NCBI RefSeq assembly: GCF_964340395.1
Contig: NC_135560.1
Location: forward strand, 1 to 64,000
Direction of reading: 5' to 3'
Source: Glandiceps talaboti
Lineage: Eukaryota > Hemichordata > Enteropneusta > Spengelidae
Length of the DNA: 64,000 bases
A model generated the notes under the pieces. It had not been told where the DNA came from, did not search any database, and was given only the letters and a program-made list of their open reading frames with translations. Position numbers and translations under genes: made by a program. Below, piece after piece: positions 37,513 through 49,500 of the stretch. Numbering within the stretch: the stretch's first letter is position 1; every line of letters begins with the position of its first letter.

Positions 37513-40500
37513 CAGCAAAAGCGCTGAGATGTGGTAGCGAAGGTAGCGGTAGGTAGGGGAGGGTAGCGAAGTTTTTTTCAGCAAAAGCACTGAAATATGG
37601 TAGCGAAGGTAGCGGTAGGTAGCGGAGGGTAGGGAATTTTTTTTCAGCAAAAGCACTGAAATATGGTAGCTTAGGTAGCGGTACGTAGCGGAGGGTAGCG
37701 AAGTTTTTTTTCCAGCAAAAGCACTGAAATATGGTAGCGAAGGTTGCGGTAGGTAGCGGAGGGTAGCGAAGTTTTTTTTCTAGCAAAAGCGGTGAGATGT
37801 GGTAGCGAAGGTAGCGGTAGGTAGCGGAGGGTAGCGAATTTTTTTTCAGCAAAAGCACTGAAATGTCGTAGTGAAGGTAGCGGTAGGTAGCGGAGGGTAG
37901 CGAATTTTTTTTCCAGCAAAAGCACTGAAATATGGTAGGGAAGGTAGCGGTAGGTAGCGGAGGGTAGCGAAGTTTTTTTTTTTCAGCAAAAGCACTGAAA
38001 TGTGGTAGCGAAGGTAGCGGTAGGTAGCGGAGGGTAGCATAGTTTTTTTTTTCCAGCAAAGGCACTGAAATATCGAAGCGAAGGTAGCAGTAGGTAGAGG
38101 AGGGTAGCGAAGTTTTTTTTCTAGCAAAAGCGCTGAGATGTGGTAGCGAAGGTAGCGGTAGGTAGCGGAGGGTAGCAAATTTTTTTTCAGCAAAAGCATT
38201 GAAATGTGGTAGCGAATGTAGCGGTAGGTAGCGGAAGGTAGCGGATTTTTTTTCAGCAAAAGCATTGAAATGTGGTAGCGAAGGTAGCGGTACGTAGCGG
38301 AGTGTGGCGAAGTTTTTTTCCAGCAAAAGCACTGAAATATGGTAGCGTAGGTAGTAGTAGGTAGCGGAGGGGAGCCAAAGTTTTTTTTCTAGCAAAAGCG
38401 CTGAGATGTGGTAGCGAAGGTAGCGGTAGGTAGCGGAGGGTAGCGAATTTTTTTTCAGCAAAAGTATTGAAATATGGTATCGAAGGTAGCGGTAGGTAGC
38501 GGATTTTTCTTCTAGCAAAAGCGCTGAGATGTGGTAACGAAGCTAGCGGTAGGTAGCGGAGGGTAGCGAAATTTTTTTTCCAGCAAAAGCACTGAAATAT
38601 AGTAGCAAAGGTAGCGGTAGGTAGCGGAGGGTAGCGAAGTTTTTTTTGTAGCAAAAGTGCTGAGATGTGGTAGCGAAGGTAGCGGTAGGTAGCGGAGGGT
38701 AGCGAATTTTTTTTCAGCAAAAGCATTGAAATACGGTAGCGAAGGTAGCGGTAGGTAGCGGAGGGTAGCGAAGTTTTTTTCCAGCAAAAGCACTGAAATG
38801 TGGTAGCGAATGTAGCGGTAGTTAGCGGAGGGTAGCGAAGTTTTTTTTCTAGCAAAAGCGCTGAGATGTGGTAGCGAGGGTAGCGGTAGGTAGCGGAGGG
38901 TAGTGAAGTTTTTTTTCTAGCAAAAGCGCTGAGATGTGGTAGCGAAGATAGCGGTAGGTAGTGGAGGGTAGCTAAGTTTTTTTAAGCAAAAGCATTGAAA
39001 TATGGTAGGGAAGGTAGCGGTAGGTAGCGGATTTTTTATTCTTGCAAAAGCGCTGAGATGTGCTAGCGAAGGTAGCGGTAGGTAGCGGAGGGTAGCGAAG
39101 TTTTTTTCAGCAAAATCACTGAAATGTGGTAGCGAAGGTAGCGGTAGGTAGCGGAGGGTAGCGAAGTTTTTTTCCAGCAAAAGCACTGAAATATGGTAGC
39201 GAAGGTAGCGGTAGGTAGCAGAGGGTAGGGAAGTTTTTTTTCTAGCAAAAGCGCTGAGATGTGGTAGCGAAGGTAGCGGTAGGTAGCAGAGGGTAGCGAA
39301 GTTTTTTTTTTCATCAAAAGCAATGACGTGGTAGCGAAGGTAGCGGTAGGTAGCGGAGGGTAGCGGATTTTTTTTCCAGCAAAAGCACTGAAATATGGTA
39401 GCGAAGGTAGCGGTAGGTAGCGGAGGTTAGCGAAGTTTTTTTTTTCAGCAAAAGCACTGAAATGTGGTAGCGGTAGGTAGTGGAGGGTAGCGGAGTTTTT
39501 TTTTCCAGCAAAAGCACTGAAATATGGTAGCGAAGGTAGCAGTAGGTAGCGGAGGGTAGCGAAGTTTTTTTTCTAGCGCTGAGATGTGGTAGCGAAGGTA
39601 GCAGTAGGTAGCGGAAGGTATCGGATTTTTTTCAGCAAAAGCATTGAAATATGGTAGCGAAGGTAGCGGTAGGTAGCGGAGGGTAGCGTAGTTTTTTTCC
39701 AGCAAAAGCAGTGAAATATGGTAGCGAAGGTAGCGGTAGGTAGCGGAGGGTAGCGAATTTTTTTTTTCAGCAAAAGCAATGTAATGTGGTAGCGAAGGTA
39801 GCGGTAGGTAGCGGAGGGTAGCGAAGTTTTATTTTCAGCAAAAGCACTGAAATGTGGTAGCGAAGGTAGCGGTAGGTAGCGGAGGGTAGCGAAGTTTTAT
39901 TTTCAGCAAAATCACTGAAATGTGGTAGCGAAGGAAGCGGTAGGTAGCGGAGGGTAGCGAAGTTTTTTTCCAGCAAAAGCACTGAAATATGGTAGCGAAG
40001 GTAGCGGTAGGTAGCAGAGGGTAGCGAAGTTTTTTTTCTAGCAAAAGCGCTGAGATGTGGTAGCGAAGGTAGCGGTAGGTAGCGGATGGTAGCGAAGTTT
40101 TTTTTTTCATCAAAAGCAATGACGTGGTAGCGAAGGTAGCGGTAGGTAGCGGAGGGTATCGGATTTTTTTTCCAGCAAAAGCACTGAAATATGGTAGCGA
40201 AGGTAGCGGTAGGTAGCGGAGGTTAGCGAAGTTTTTTTTTCAGCAAAAGCACTGAAATGTGGTAGCGGTAGGTAGTGGAGGGTAGCGGAGTTTTTTTTTC
40301 CAGCAAAAGCACTGAAATATGGTAGCGAAGGTAGCAGTAGGTAGCGGAGGGTAGCGAAGTTTTTTTTCTAGCGCTGAGATGTGGTAGCGAAGGTAGCAGT
40401 AGGTAGCGGAAGGTATCGGATTTTTTTCAGCAAAAGCATTGAAATATGGTAGCGAAGGTAGCGGTAGGTAGCGGAGGTTAGCGAAGTTTTTTTTTCAGCA

Positions 40501-43500
40501 AAAGCACTGAAATGTGGTAGCGGTAGGTAGTGGAGGGTAGCGGAGTTTTTTTTTCCAGCAAAATCACTGAAATGTGGTAGCGAAGGTAGCGGTAGGTAGT
40601 GGAGGGTAGCGTAGTTTTTTTCCAGCAAAAGCAGTGAAATATGGTAGCGAAGGTAGCGGTAGGTAGCGGAGGGTAGCGAATTTTTTTTTTCAGCAAAAGC
40701 AATGTAATGTGGTAGCGAAGGTAGCGGTAGGTAGCGGAGGGTAGCGAAGTTTTATTTTCAGCAAAAGCACTGAAATGTCGTAGCGAAGGTAGCGGTAGGT
40801 AGCGGAGGGTAGCGAAGTTTTTTTTTCCAGCAAAAGCACTGAAATATGGTAGCGAAGGTAGCGGTAGGTAGTGGAGGGTAGCGAATTTTTTTTCCAGCAA
40901 AATCACTGAAATGTGGTAGCGAAGGTAGCGGTAGGTAGCGGAGGGTAGCGAATTTTTTTTTCCAGCAAAAGCACTGAAATATGGTAGCGAAGGTAGCGGT
41001 AGGTAGCGGAGGGTAGCGAATTTTTTTTAAAGCAAAATCACTGAAATGTGGTAGCGAATGTAGCGGTAGTTAGCGGAGGGTAGCGAAGTTTTTTTTCTAG
41101 CAAAAGCGCTGAGATGTGGTAGCGAGGGTAGCGGTAGGTAGCGGAGGGTAGTGAAGTTTTTTTTCTAGCAAAAGCGCTGAGATGTGGTAGCGAAGATAGC
41201 GGTAGGTAGTGGAGGGTAGCTAAGTTTTTTTAAGCAAAAGCATTGAAATATGGTAGGGAAGGTAGCGGTAGGTAGCGGATTTTTTATTCTTGCAAAAGCG
41301 CTGAGATGTGCTAGCGAAGGTAGCGGTAGGTAGCGGAGGGTAGCGAAGTTTTTTTCAGCAAAATCACTGAAATGTGGTAGCGAAGGTAGCGGTAGGTAGC
41401 GGAGGGTAGCGAAGTTTTTTTCCAGCAAAAGCACTGAAATATGGTAGCGAAGGTAGCGGTAGGTAGCAGAGGGTAGCGAAGTTTTTTTTCTAGCAAAAGC
41501 GCTGAGATGTGGTAGCGAAGGTAGCGGTAGGTAGCAGAGGGTAGCGAAGTTTTTTTTTTCATCAAAAGCAATGACGTGGTAGCGAAGGTAGCGGTAGGTA
41601 GCGGAGGGTAGCGGATTTTTTTTCCAGCAAAAGCACTGAAATATGGTAGCGAAGGTAGCGGTAGGTAGCGGAGGTTAGCGAAGTTTTTTTTTTCAGCAAA
41701 AGCACTGAAATGTGGTAGCGGTAGGTAGTGGAGGGTAGCGGAGTTTTTTTTTCCAGCAAAAGCACTGAAATATGGTAGCGAAGGTAGCAGTAGGTAGCGG
41801 AGGGTAGCGAAGTTTTTTTTCTAGCGCTGAGATGTGGTAGCGAAGGTAGCAGTAGGTAGCGGAAGGTATCGGATTTTTTTCAGCAAAAGCATTGAAATAT
41901 GGTAGCGAAGGTAGCGGTAGGTAGCGGAGGGTAGCGTAGTTTTTTTCCAGCAAAAGCAGTGAAATATGGTAGCGAAGGTAGCGGTAGGTAGCGGAGGGTA
42001 GCGAATTTTTTTTTTCAGCAAAAGCAATGTAATGTGGTAGCGAAGGTAGCGGTAGGTAGCGGAGGGTAGCGAAGTTTTATTTTCAGCAAAAGCACTGAAA
42101 TGTGGTAGCGAAGGTAGCGGTAGGTAGCGGAGGGTAGCGAAGTTTTATTTTCAGCAAAATCACTGAAATGTGGTAGCGAAGGAAGCGGTAGGTAGCGGAG
42201 GGTAGCGAAGTTTTTTTCCAGCAAAAGCACTGAAATATGGTAGCGAAGGTAGCGGTAGGTAGCAGAGGGTAGCGAAGTTTTTTTTCTAGCAAAAGCGCTG
42301 AGATGTGGTAGCGAAGGTAGCGGTAGGTAGCGGATGGTAGCGAAGTTTTTTTTTTCATCAAAAGCAATGACGTGGTAGCGAAGGTAGCGGTAGGTAGCGG
42401 AGGGTATCGGATTTTTTTTCCAGCAAAAGCACTGAAATATGGTAGCGAAGGTAGCGGTAGGTAGCGGAGGTTAGCGAAGTTGTTTTTTCAGCAAAAGCAC
42501 TGAAATGTGGTAGCGGTAGGTAGTGGAGGGTAGCGGAGTTTTTTTTTCCAGCAAAAGCACTGAAATATGGTAGCGAAGGTAGCAGTAGGTAGCGGAGGGT
42601 AGCGAAGTTTTTTTTCTAGCGCTGAGATGTGGTAGCGAAGGTAGCAGTAGGTAGCGGAAGGTATCGGATTTTTTTCAGCAAAAGCATTGAAATATGGTAG
42701 CGAAGGTAGCGGTAGGTAGCGGAGGTTAGCGAAGTTTTTTTTTCAGCAAAAGCACTGAAATGTGGTAGCGGTAGGTAGTGGAGGGTAGCGTAGTTTTTTT
42801 TTCCAGCAAAATCACTGAAATGTGGTAGCGAAGGTAGCGGTAGGTAGTGGAGGGTAGCGTAGTTTTTTTCCAGCAAAAGCAGTGAAATATGGTAGCGAAG
42901 GTAGCGGTAGGTAGCGGAGGGTAGCGAATTTTTTTTTTCAGCAAAAGCAATGTAATGTGGTAGCGAAGGTAGCGGTAGGTAGCGGAGGGTAGCGAAGTTT
43001 TATTTTCAGCAAAAGCACTGAAATGTCGTAGCGAAGGTAGCGGTAGGTAGCGGAGGGTAGCGAAGTTTTTTTTTCCAGCAAAAGCACTGAAATATGGTAG
43101 CGAAGGTAGCGGTAGGTAGTGGAGGGTAGCGAATTTTTTTTCCAGCAAAATCACTGAAATGTGGTAGCGAAGGTAGCGGTAGGTAGCGGAGGGTAGCGAA
43201 TTTTTTTTTCCAGCAAAAGCACTGAAATATGGTAGCGAAGGTAGCGGTAGGTAGCGGAGGGTAGCGAATTTTTTTTTAAGCAAAATCACTGAAATGTGGT
43301 AGCAAAGGTAGCGGTAGGTAGCGGAGGGTAGCGAAGTTTTTTTTCCAAGAAAAGTACTGAAATATGGTAGCGAAGGTAGCGGTAGGTAGCGGAGGGTAGC
43401 GAAGTTTTTTTTCCAGCAAAAGCACTGAAATATGGTAGCGAAGGTAGCGGTAGGTAGCGGAGGGTAGCGAATTTTTTTTCCAGCAAAATCACTGAAATGT

Positions 43501-46500
43501 GGTAGCGAAGGTAGCGGTAGGTAGCGGAGGGTAGCGAGTTTTTTTTTCCAGCAAAATCACTGAAATTTGGTAGTGAAGGTAGCAGTAGGTAGCGGAGGGT
43601 AGCGAATTTTTTTTCAGCAAAAGCATTGAAATATGGTATCGAAGGTAGCGGTAGGTAGCGGAGGGTAGCGAAGTTTTTTTTCTAGCAAAAGCGCTGAGAT
43701 GTGGTAGCGAAGGTAACGGTAGGTAGCGGATATTTTTTTCTAGCAAAAGCGCTGAGATGTGGTAGCAAAGGTAGCGGTAGGTAGCGGAGGGTAGCGAAGT
43801 TTTTTTCCAGCAAAAGCACTGAAATATGGTAGCGAATGTAGCGGTAGTTAGCGGAGGGTAGCAAAGTTTTTTTTCTAGCAAAAGCGCTGAGATGTGGTAG
43901 CGAAGGTAGCGGTAGGTAGCGGAGGGTAGCAAAGTTTTTTTTCTAGCAAAAGCGGTGAGATGTGGTAGCGAAGGTAGCGGTAGTTAGCGGAGTGTAGCGA
44001 AGTTTTATTTTCAGCAAAAGCACTGAAATGTGGTAGCGAAGGTAGCGGTAGGTAGCGGAAGGTAGCGGATTTTTTTCAGCAAAAGCATTGAAATATGGTA
44101 GCGAAGGTAGCGGTAGGTAGCGGAAGGTAGCGAAGTTTTTTTTCCAGCAAAAGCACTGAAATATGGTAGCGAAGGTAGCGGTAGGTAGCGGAGGGTAGCG
44201 AATTTTTTTTTTCCAGCAAAAGCACTGAAATATGGTAGCGAAGGTAGCGGTAGGTAGCGGAAGGTAGCGGATTTTTTTCAGCAAAAGCATTGAAATATGG
44301 TAGCGAAGGTAGCGGTAGGTAGCGGAGGGTAGCGAAGGTTTTTTTTCCAAGAAAAGCACTGAAATATGGTAGCGAAGGTAGCGGAGGGTAGCGAATTTTT
44401 TTTCCAGCAAAATCACTGAAATGTGGTAGCGAAGGTAGCGGTAGGTAGCGGAGGGTAGCGAGTTTTTTTTCAGCAAAATCACTGAAATTTGGTAGCGAAG
44501 GTAGCAGTAGGTAGCGGAGGGTAGCGAATTTTTTTTCAGCAAAAGCATTGAAATATGATAGCGAAGGTAGCGGTAGGTAGCGGAGGGTAGCGAAGTTTTT
44601 TTTCTAGCAAAAGCGCTGAGATGTGGTAGCGAAGGTAACGGTAGGTAGCGGATATTTTTTTCTAGCAAAAGCGCTGAGATGTGGTAGCAAAGGTAGCGGT
44701 AGGTAGCGGAGGGTAGCGAAGTTTTTTCCAGCAAAAGCACTGAAATATGGTAGCGAATGTAGCGGTAGTTAGCGGAGGGTAGCAAAGTTTTTTTCTAGCA
44801 AAAGCGCTGAGATGTGGTAGCGAAGGTAGCGGTAGGTAGCGGAGGGTAGCGAAGTTTTTTTTCTAGCAAAAGCACTGAGATGTGGTAGCGAAGGTAGCGG
44901 TAGTTAGCGGAGTGTAGCGAATTTTAAAAAAAAATAAAATCACTGAAATGTGGTAGCGAAGGTAGCGGTGGGTAGCGGAGGGTAGCGAATTTTTTTCCCC
45001 AGCAAAATCACTGAAATGTGGTAGCGAAGGTAGCGAGTTTTTTTTTCAGCAAAAGCACTGAAATGTGGTAGCGAAGGTAGCAGTAGGTAGCGGAGGGTAG
45101 CGAATTTTTTTTCAGCAAAAGCATTGAAATATGGTAGCGAAGGTAGCGGTAGGTAGCGGAGGGTAGCGAAGTTTTTTTTCTAGCAAAAGCGCTGAGATGT
45201 GGTAGCGAAGGTAGCGGTAGGTAGCGGAGGGTAGCAAAGTTTTTTTTCTAGCAAAAGCGGTGAGATGTGGTAGCGAAGGTAGCGGTAGTTAGCGGAGTGT
45301 AGCGAAGTTTTATTTTTAGCAAAAGCACTGAAATGTGGTAGCGAAGGTAGCGGTAGGTAGCGGAAGGTAGCGGATTTTTTTCAGCAAAAGCATTGAAATA
45401 TGGTAGCGAAGGTAGCGGTAGGTAGCGGAAGGTAGCGAAGTTTTTTTTCCAGCAAAAGCACTGAAATATGGTAGCGAAGGTAGCGGTAGGTAGCGGAGGG
45501 TAGCGAATTTTTTTTTTCCAGCAAAAGCACTGAAATATGGTAGCGAAGGTAGCGGTAGGTAGCGGAAGGTAGCGAAGTTTTTTTCCAGCAAAAGCACTGA
45601 AATATGGTAGCGAATGTAGCGGTAGTTAGCGGAGGGTAGCAAAGTTTTTTTCTAGCAAAAGCGCTGAGATGTGGTAGCGAAGGTAGCGGTAGGTAGCGGA
45701 GGGTAGCGAAGTTTTTTTTCTAGCAAAAGCACTGAGATGTGGTAGCGAAGGTAGCGGTAGTTAGCGGAGTGTAGCGAATTTTAAAAAAAAATAAAATCAC
45801 TGAAATGTGGTAGCGAAGGTAGCGGTGGGTAGCGGAGGGTAGCGAATTTTTTTCCCCAGCAAAATCACTGAAATGTGGTAGCGAAGGTAGCGAGTTTTTT
45901 TTTCAGCAAAAGCACTGAAATGTGGTAGCGAAGGTAGCAGTAGGTAGCGGAGGGTAGCGAATTTTTTTTCAGCAAAAGCATTGAAATATGGTAGCGAAGG
46001 TAGCGGTAGGTAGCGGAGGGTAGCGAAGTTTTTTTTCTAGCAAAAGCGCTGAGATGTGGTAGCGAAGGTAGCGGTAGGTAGCGGAGGGTAGCAAAGTTTT
46101 TTTTCTAGCAAAAGCGGTGAGATGTGGTAGCGAAGGTAGCGGTAGTTAGCGGAGTGTAGCGAAGTTTTATTTTTAGCAAAAGCACTGAAATGTGGTAGCG
46201 AAGGTAGCGGTAGGTAGCGGAAGGTAGCGGATTTTTTTCAGCAAAAGCATTGAAATATGGTAGCGAAGGTAGCGGTAGGTAGCGGAAGGTAGCGAAGTTT
46301 TTTTTCCAGCAAAAGCACTGAAATATGGTAGCGAAGGTAGCGGTAGGTAGCGGAGGGTAGCGAATTTTTTTTTTCCAGCAAAAGCACTGAAATATGGTAG
46401 CGAAGGTAGCGGTAGGTAGCGGAAGGTAGCGGATTTTTTTCAGCAAAAGCATTGAAATATGGTAGCGAAGGTAGCGGTAGGTAGCGGAGGGTAGCGAAGG

Positions 46501-49500
46501 TTTTTTTTCCAAGAAAAGCACTGAAATATGGTAGCGAAGGTAGCGGAGGGTAGCGAATTTTTTTTCCAGCAAAATCACTGAAATGTGGTAGCGAAGGTAG
46601 CGGTAGGTAGCGGAGGGTAGCGAGTTTTTTTTTCAGCAAAATCACTGAAATTTGGTAGCGAAGGTAGCAGTAGGTAGCGGAGGGTAGCGAATTTTTTTTC
46701 AGCAAAAGCATTGAAATATGGTAGCGAAGGTAGCGGTAGGTAGCGGAGGGTAGCGAAGTTTTTTTTCTAGCAAAAGCGCTGAGATGTGGTAGCGAAGGTA
46801 ACGGTAGGTAGCGGATATTTTTTTCTAGCAAAAGCGCTGAGATGTGGTAGCAAAGGTAGCGGTAGGTAGCGGAGGGTAGCGAAGTTTTTTTCCAGCAAAA
46901 GCACTGAAATATGGTAGCGAATGTAGCGGTAGTTAGCGGAGGGTAGCAAAGTTTTTTTCTAGCAAAAGCGCTGAGATGTGGTAGCGAAGGTAGCGGTAGG
47001 TAGCGGAGGGTAGCGAAGTTTTTTTTCTAGCAAAAGCGCTGAGATGTGGTAGCGAAGGTAGCGGTAGTTAGCGGAGTGTAGCGAATTTTTAAAAAAAATA
47101 AAATCACTGAAATGTGGTAGCGAAGGTAGCGGTGGGTAGCGGAGGGTAGCGAATTTTTTTTCCCAGCAAAATCACTGAAATGTGGTAGCGAAGGTAGCGA
47201 GTTTTTTTTTCAGCAAAAGCACTGAAATGTGGTAGCGAAGGTAGCAGTAGGTAGCGGAGGGTAGCGAATTTTTTTTCAGCAAAAGCATTGAAATATGGTA
47301 GCGAAGGTAGCGGTAGGTAGCGGAGGGTAGCGAAGTTTTTTTTCTAGCAAAAGCGCTGAGATGTGGTAGCGAAGGTAACGGTAGGTAGCGGATATTTTTT
47401 TCTAGCAAAAGCGCTGAGATGTGGTAGCAAAGGTAGCGGTAGGTAGCGGAGGGTAGCGAAGTTTTTTTTCTAGCAAAAGCGCTGAGATGTGGTAGCGAAG
47501 GTAACGGTAGGTAGCGGATATTTTTTTCTAGCAAAAGCGCTGAGATGTGGTAGCAAAGGTAGCGGTAGGTAGCGGAGGGTAGCGAAGTTTTTTCCAGCAA
47601 AAGCACTGAAATATGGTAGCGAAGGTAGCGGTAGTTAGCGGAGGGTAGCAAAGTTTTTTTTCTAGCAAAAGCGCTGAGATGTGGTAGCGAAGGTAGCGGT
47701 AGGTAGCGGAGGGTAGCGAAGTATTTTTTCTAGCAAAAGCGCTGAGATGTGGTAGCGAAGGTAGCGGTAGGTAGCGGAGGGTAGCAAAGTTTTTTTTCTA
47801 GCAAAAGCGGTGAGATGTGGTAGCGAAGGTAGCGGTAGTTAGCGGAGTGTAGCGAAGTTTTATTTTCAGCAAAAGCACTGAAATGTGGTAGCGAAGGTAG
47901 CGGTAGGTAGCGGAAGGTAGCGGATTTTTTTCAGCAAAAGCATTGAAATATGGTAGCGAAGGTAGCGGTAGGTAGCGGAGGGTAGCGAAGTTTTTTTTCC
48001 AGCAAAAGCACTGAAATATGGTAGCGAAGGTAGCGGTAGGTAGCGGAGGGTAGCGAATTTTTTTTTTCCAGCAAAAGCACTGAAATATGGTAGCGAAGGT
48101 AGCGGTAGGTAGCGGAAGGTAGCGGATTTTTTTCAGCAAAAGCATTGAAATATGGTAGCGAAGGTAGCGGTAGGTAGCGGAGGGTAGCGAAGGTTTTTTT
48201 TCGAAGAAAAGCACTGAAATATGGTAGCGAAGGTAGCGGAGGGTAGCGAATTTTTTTTCCAGCAAAATCACTGAAATGTGGTAGCGAAGGTAGCGGTAGG
48301 TAGCGGAGGGTAGCGAGTTTTTTTTTCAGCAAAATCACTGAAATTTGGTAGCGAAGGTAGCAGTAGGTAGCGGAGGGTAGCGAATTTTTTTTCAGCAAAA
48401 GCATTGAAATATGGTAGCGAAGGTAGCGGTAGGTAGCGGAGGGTAGCGAAGTTTTTTTTCTAGCAAAAGCGCTGAGATGTGGTAGCGAAGGTAACGGTAG
48501 GTAGCGGATATTTTTTTCTAGCAAAAGCGCTGAGATGTGGTAGCAAAGGTAGCGGTAGGTAGCGGAGGGTAGCGAAGTTTTTTTCCAGCAAAAGCACTGA
48601 AATATGGTAGCGAATGTAGCGGTAGTTAGCGGAGGGTAGCAAAGTTTTTTTCTAGCAAAAGTGCTGAGATGTGGTAGCGAAGGTAACGGTAGGTAGCGGA
48701 TATTTTTTTCTAGCAAAAGCGCTGAGATGTGGTAGCAAAGGTAGCGGTAGGTAGCGGAGGGTAGCGAAGTTTTTTTTCTAGCAAAAGCGCTGAGATGTGG
48801 TAGCGAAGGTAACGGTAGGTAGCGGATATTTTTTTCTAGCAAAAGCGCTGAGATGTGGTAGCAAAGGTAGCGGTAGGTAGCGGAGGGTAGCGAAGTTTTT
48901 TCCAGCAAAAGCACTGAAATATGGTAGCGAAGGTAGCGGTAGGTAGCGGAGGGTAGCAAAGTTTTTTTTCTAGCAAAAGCGCTGAGATGTGGTAGCGAAG
49001 GTAGCGGTAGTTAGCGGAGTGTAGCGAAGTTTTATTTTCAGCAAAAGCACTGAAATGTGGTAGCGAAGGTAGCGGTAGGTAGCGGAAGGTAGCGGATTTT
49101 TTTCAGCAAAAGCATTGAAATATGGTAGCGAAGGTAGCGGTAGGTAGCGGAGGGTAGCGAAGTTTTTTTTCCAGCAAAAGCACTGAAATATGGTAGCGAA
49201 GGTAGCGGTAGGTAGCGGAGGGTAGCGAATTTTTTTTTTCCAGCAAAAGCACTGAAATATGGTAGCGAAGGTAGCGGTAGGTAGCGGAAGGTAGCGGATT
49301 TTTTTCAGCAAAAGCATTGAAATATGGTAGCGAAGGTAGCGGTAGGTAGCGGAGGGTAGCGAAGGTTTTTTTTCCAAGAAAAGCACTGAAATATGGTAGC
49401 GAAGGTAGCGGAGGGTAGCGAATTTTTTTTCCAGCAAAATCACTGAAATGTGGTAGCGAAGGTAGCGGTAGGTAGCGGAGGGTAGCGAGTTTTTTTTTCA

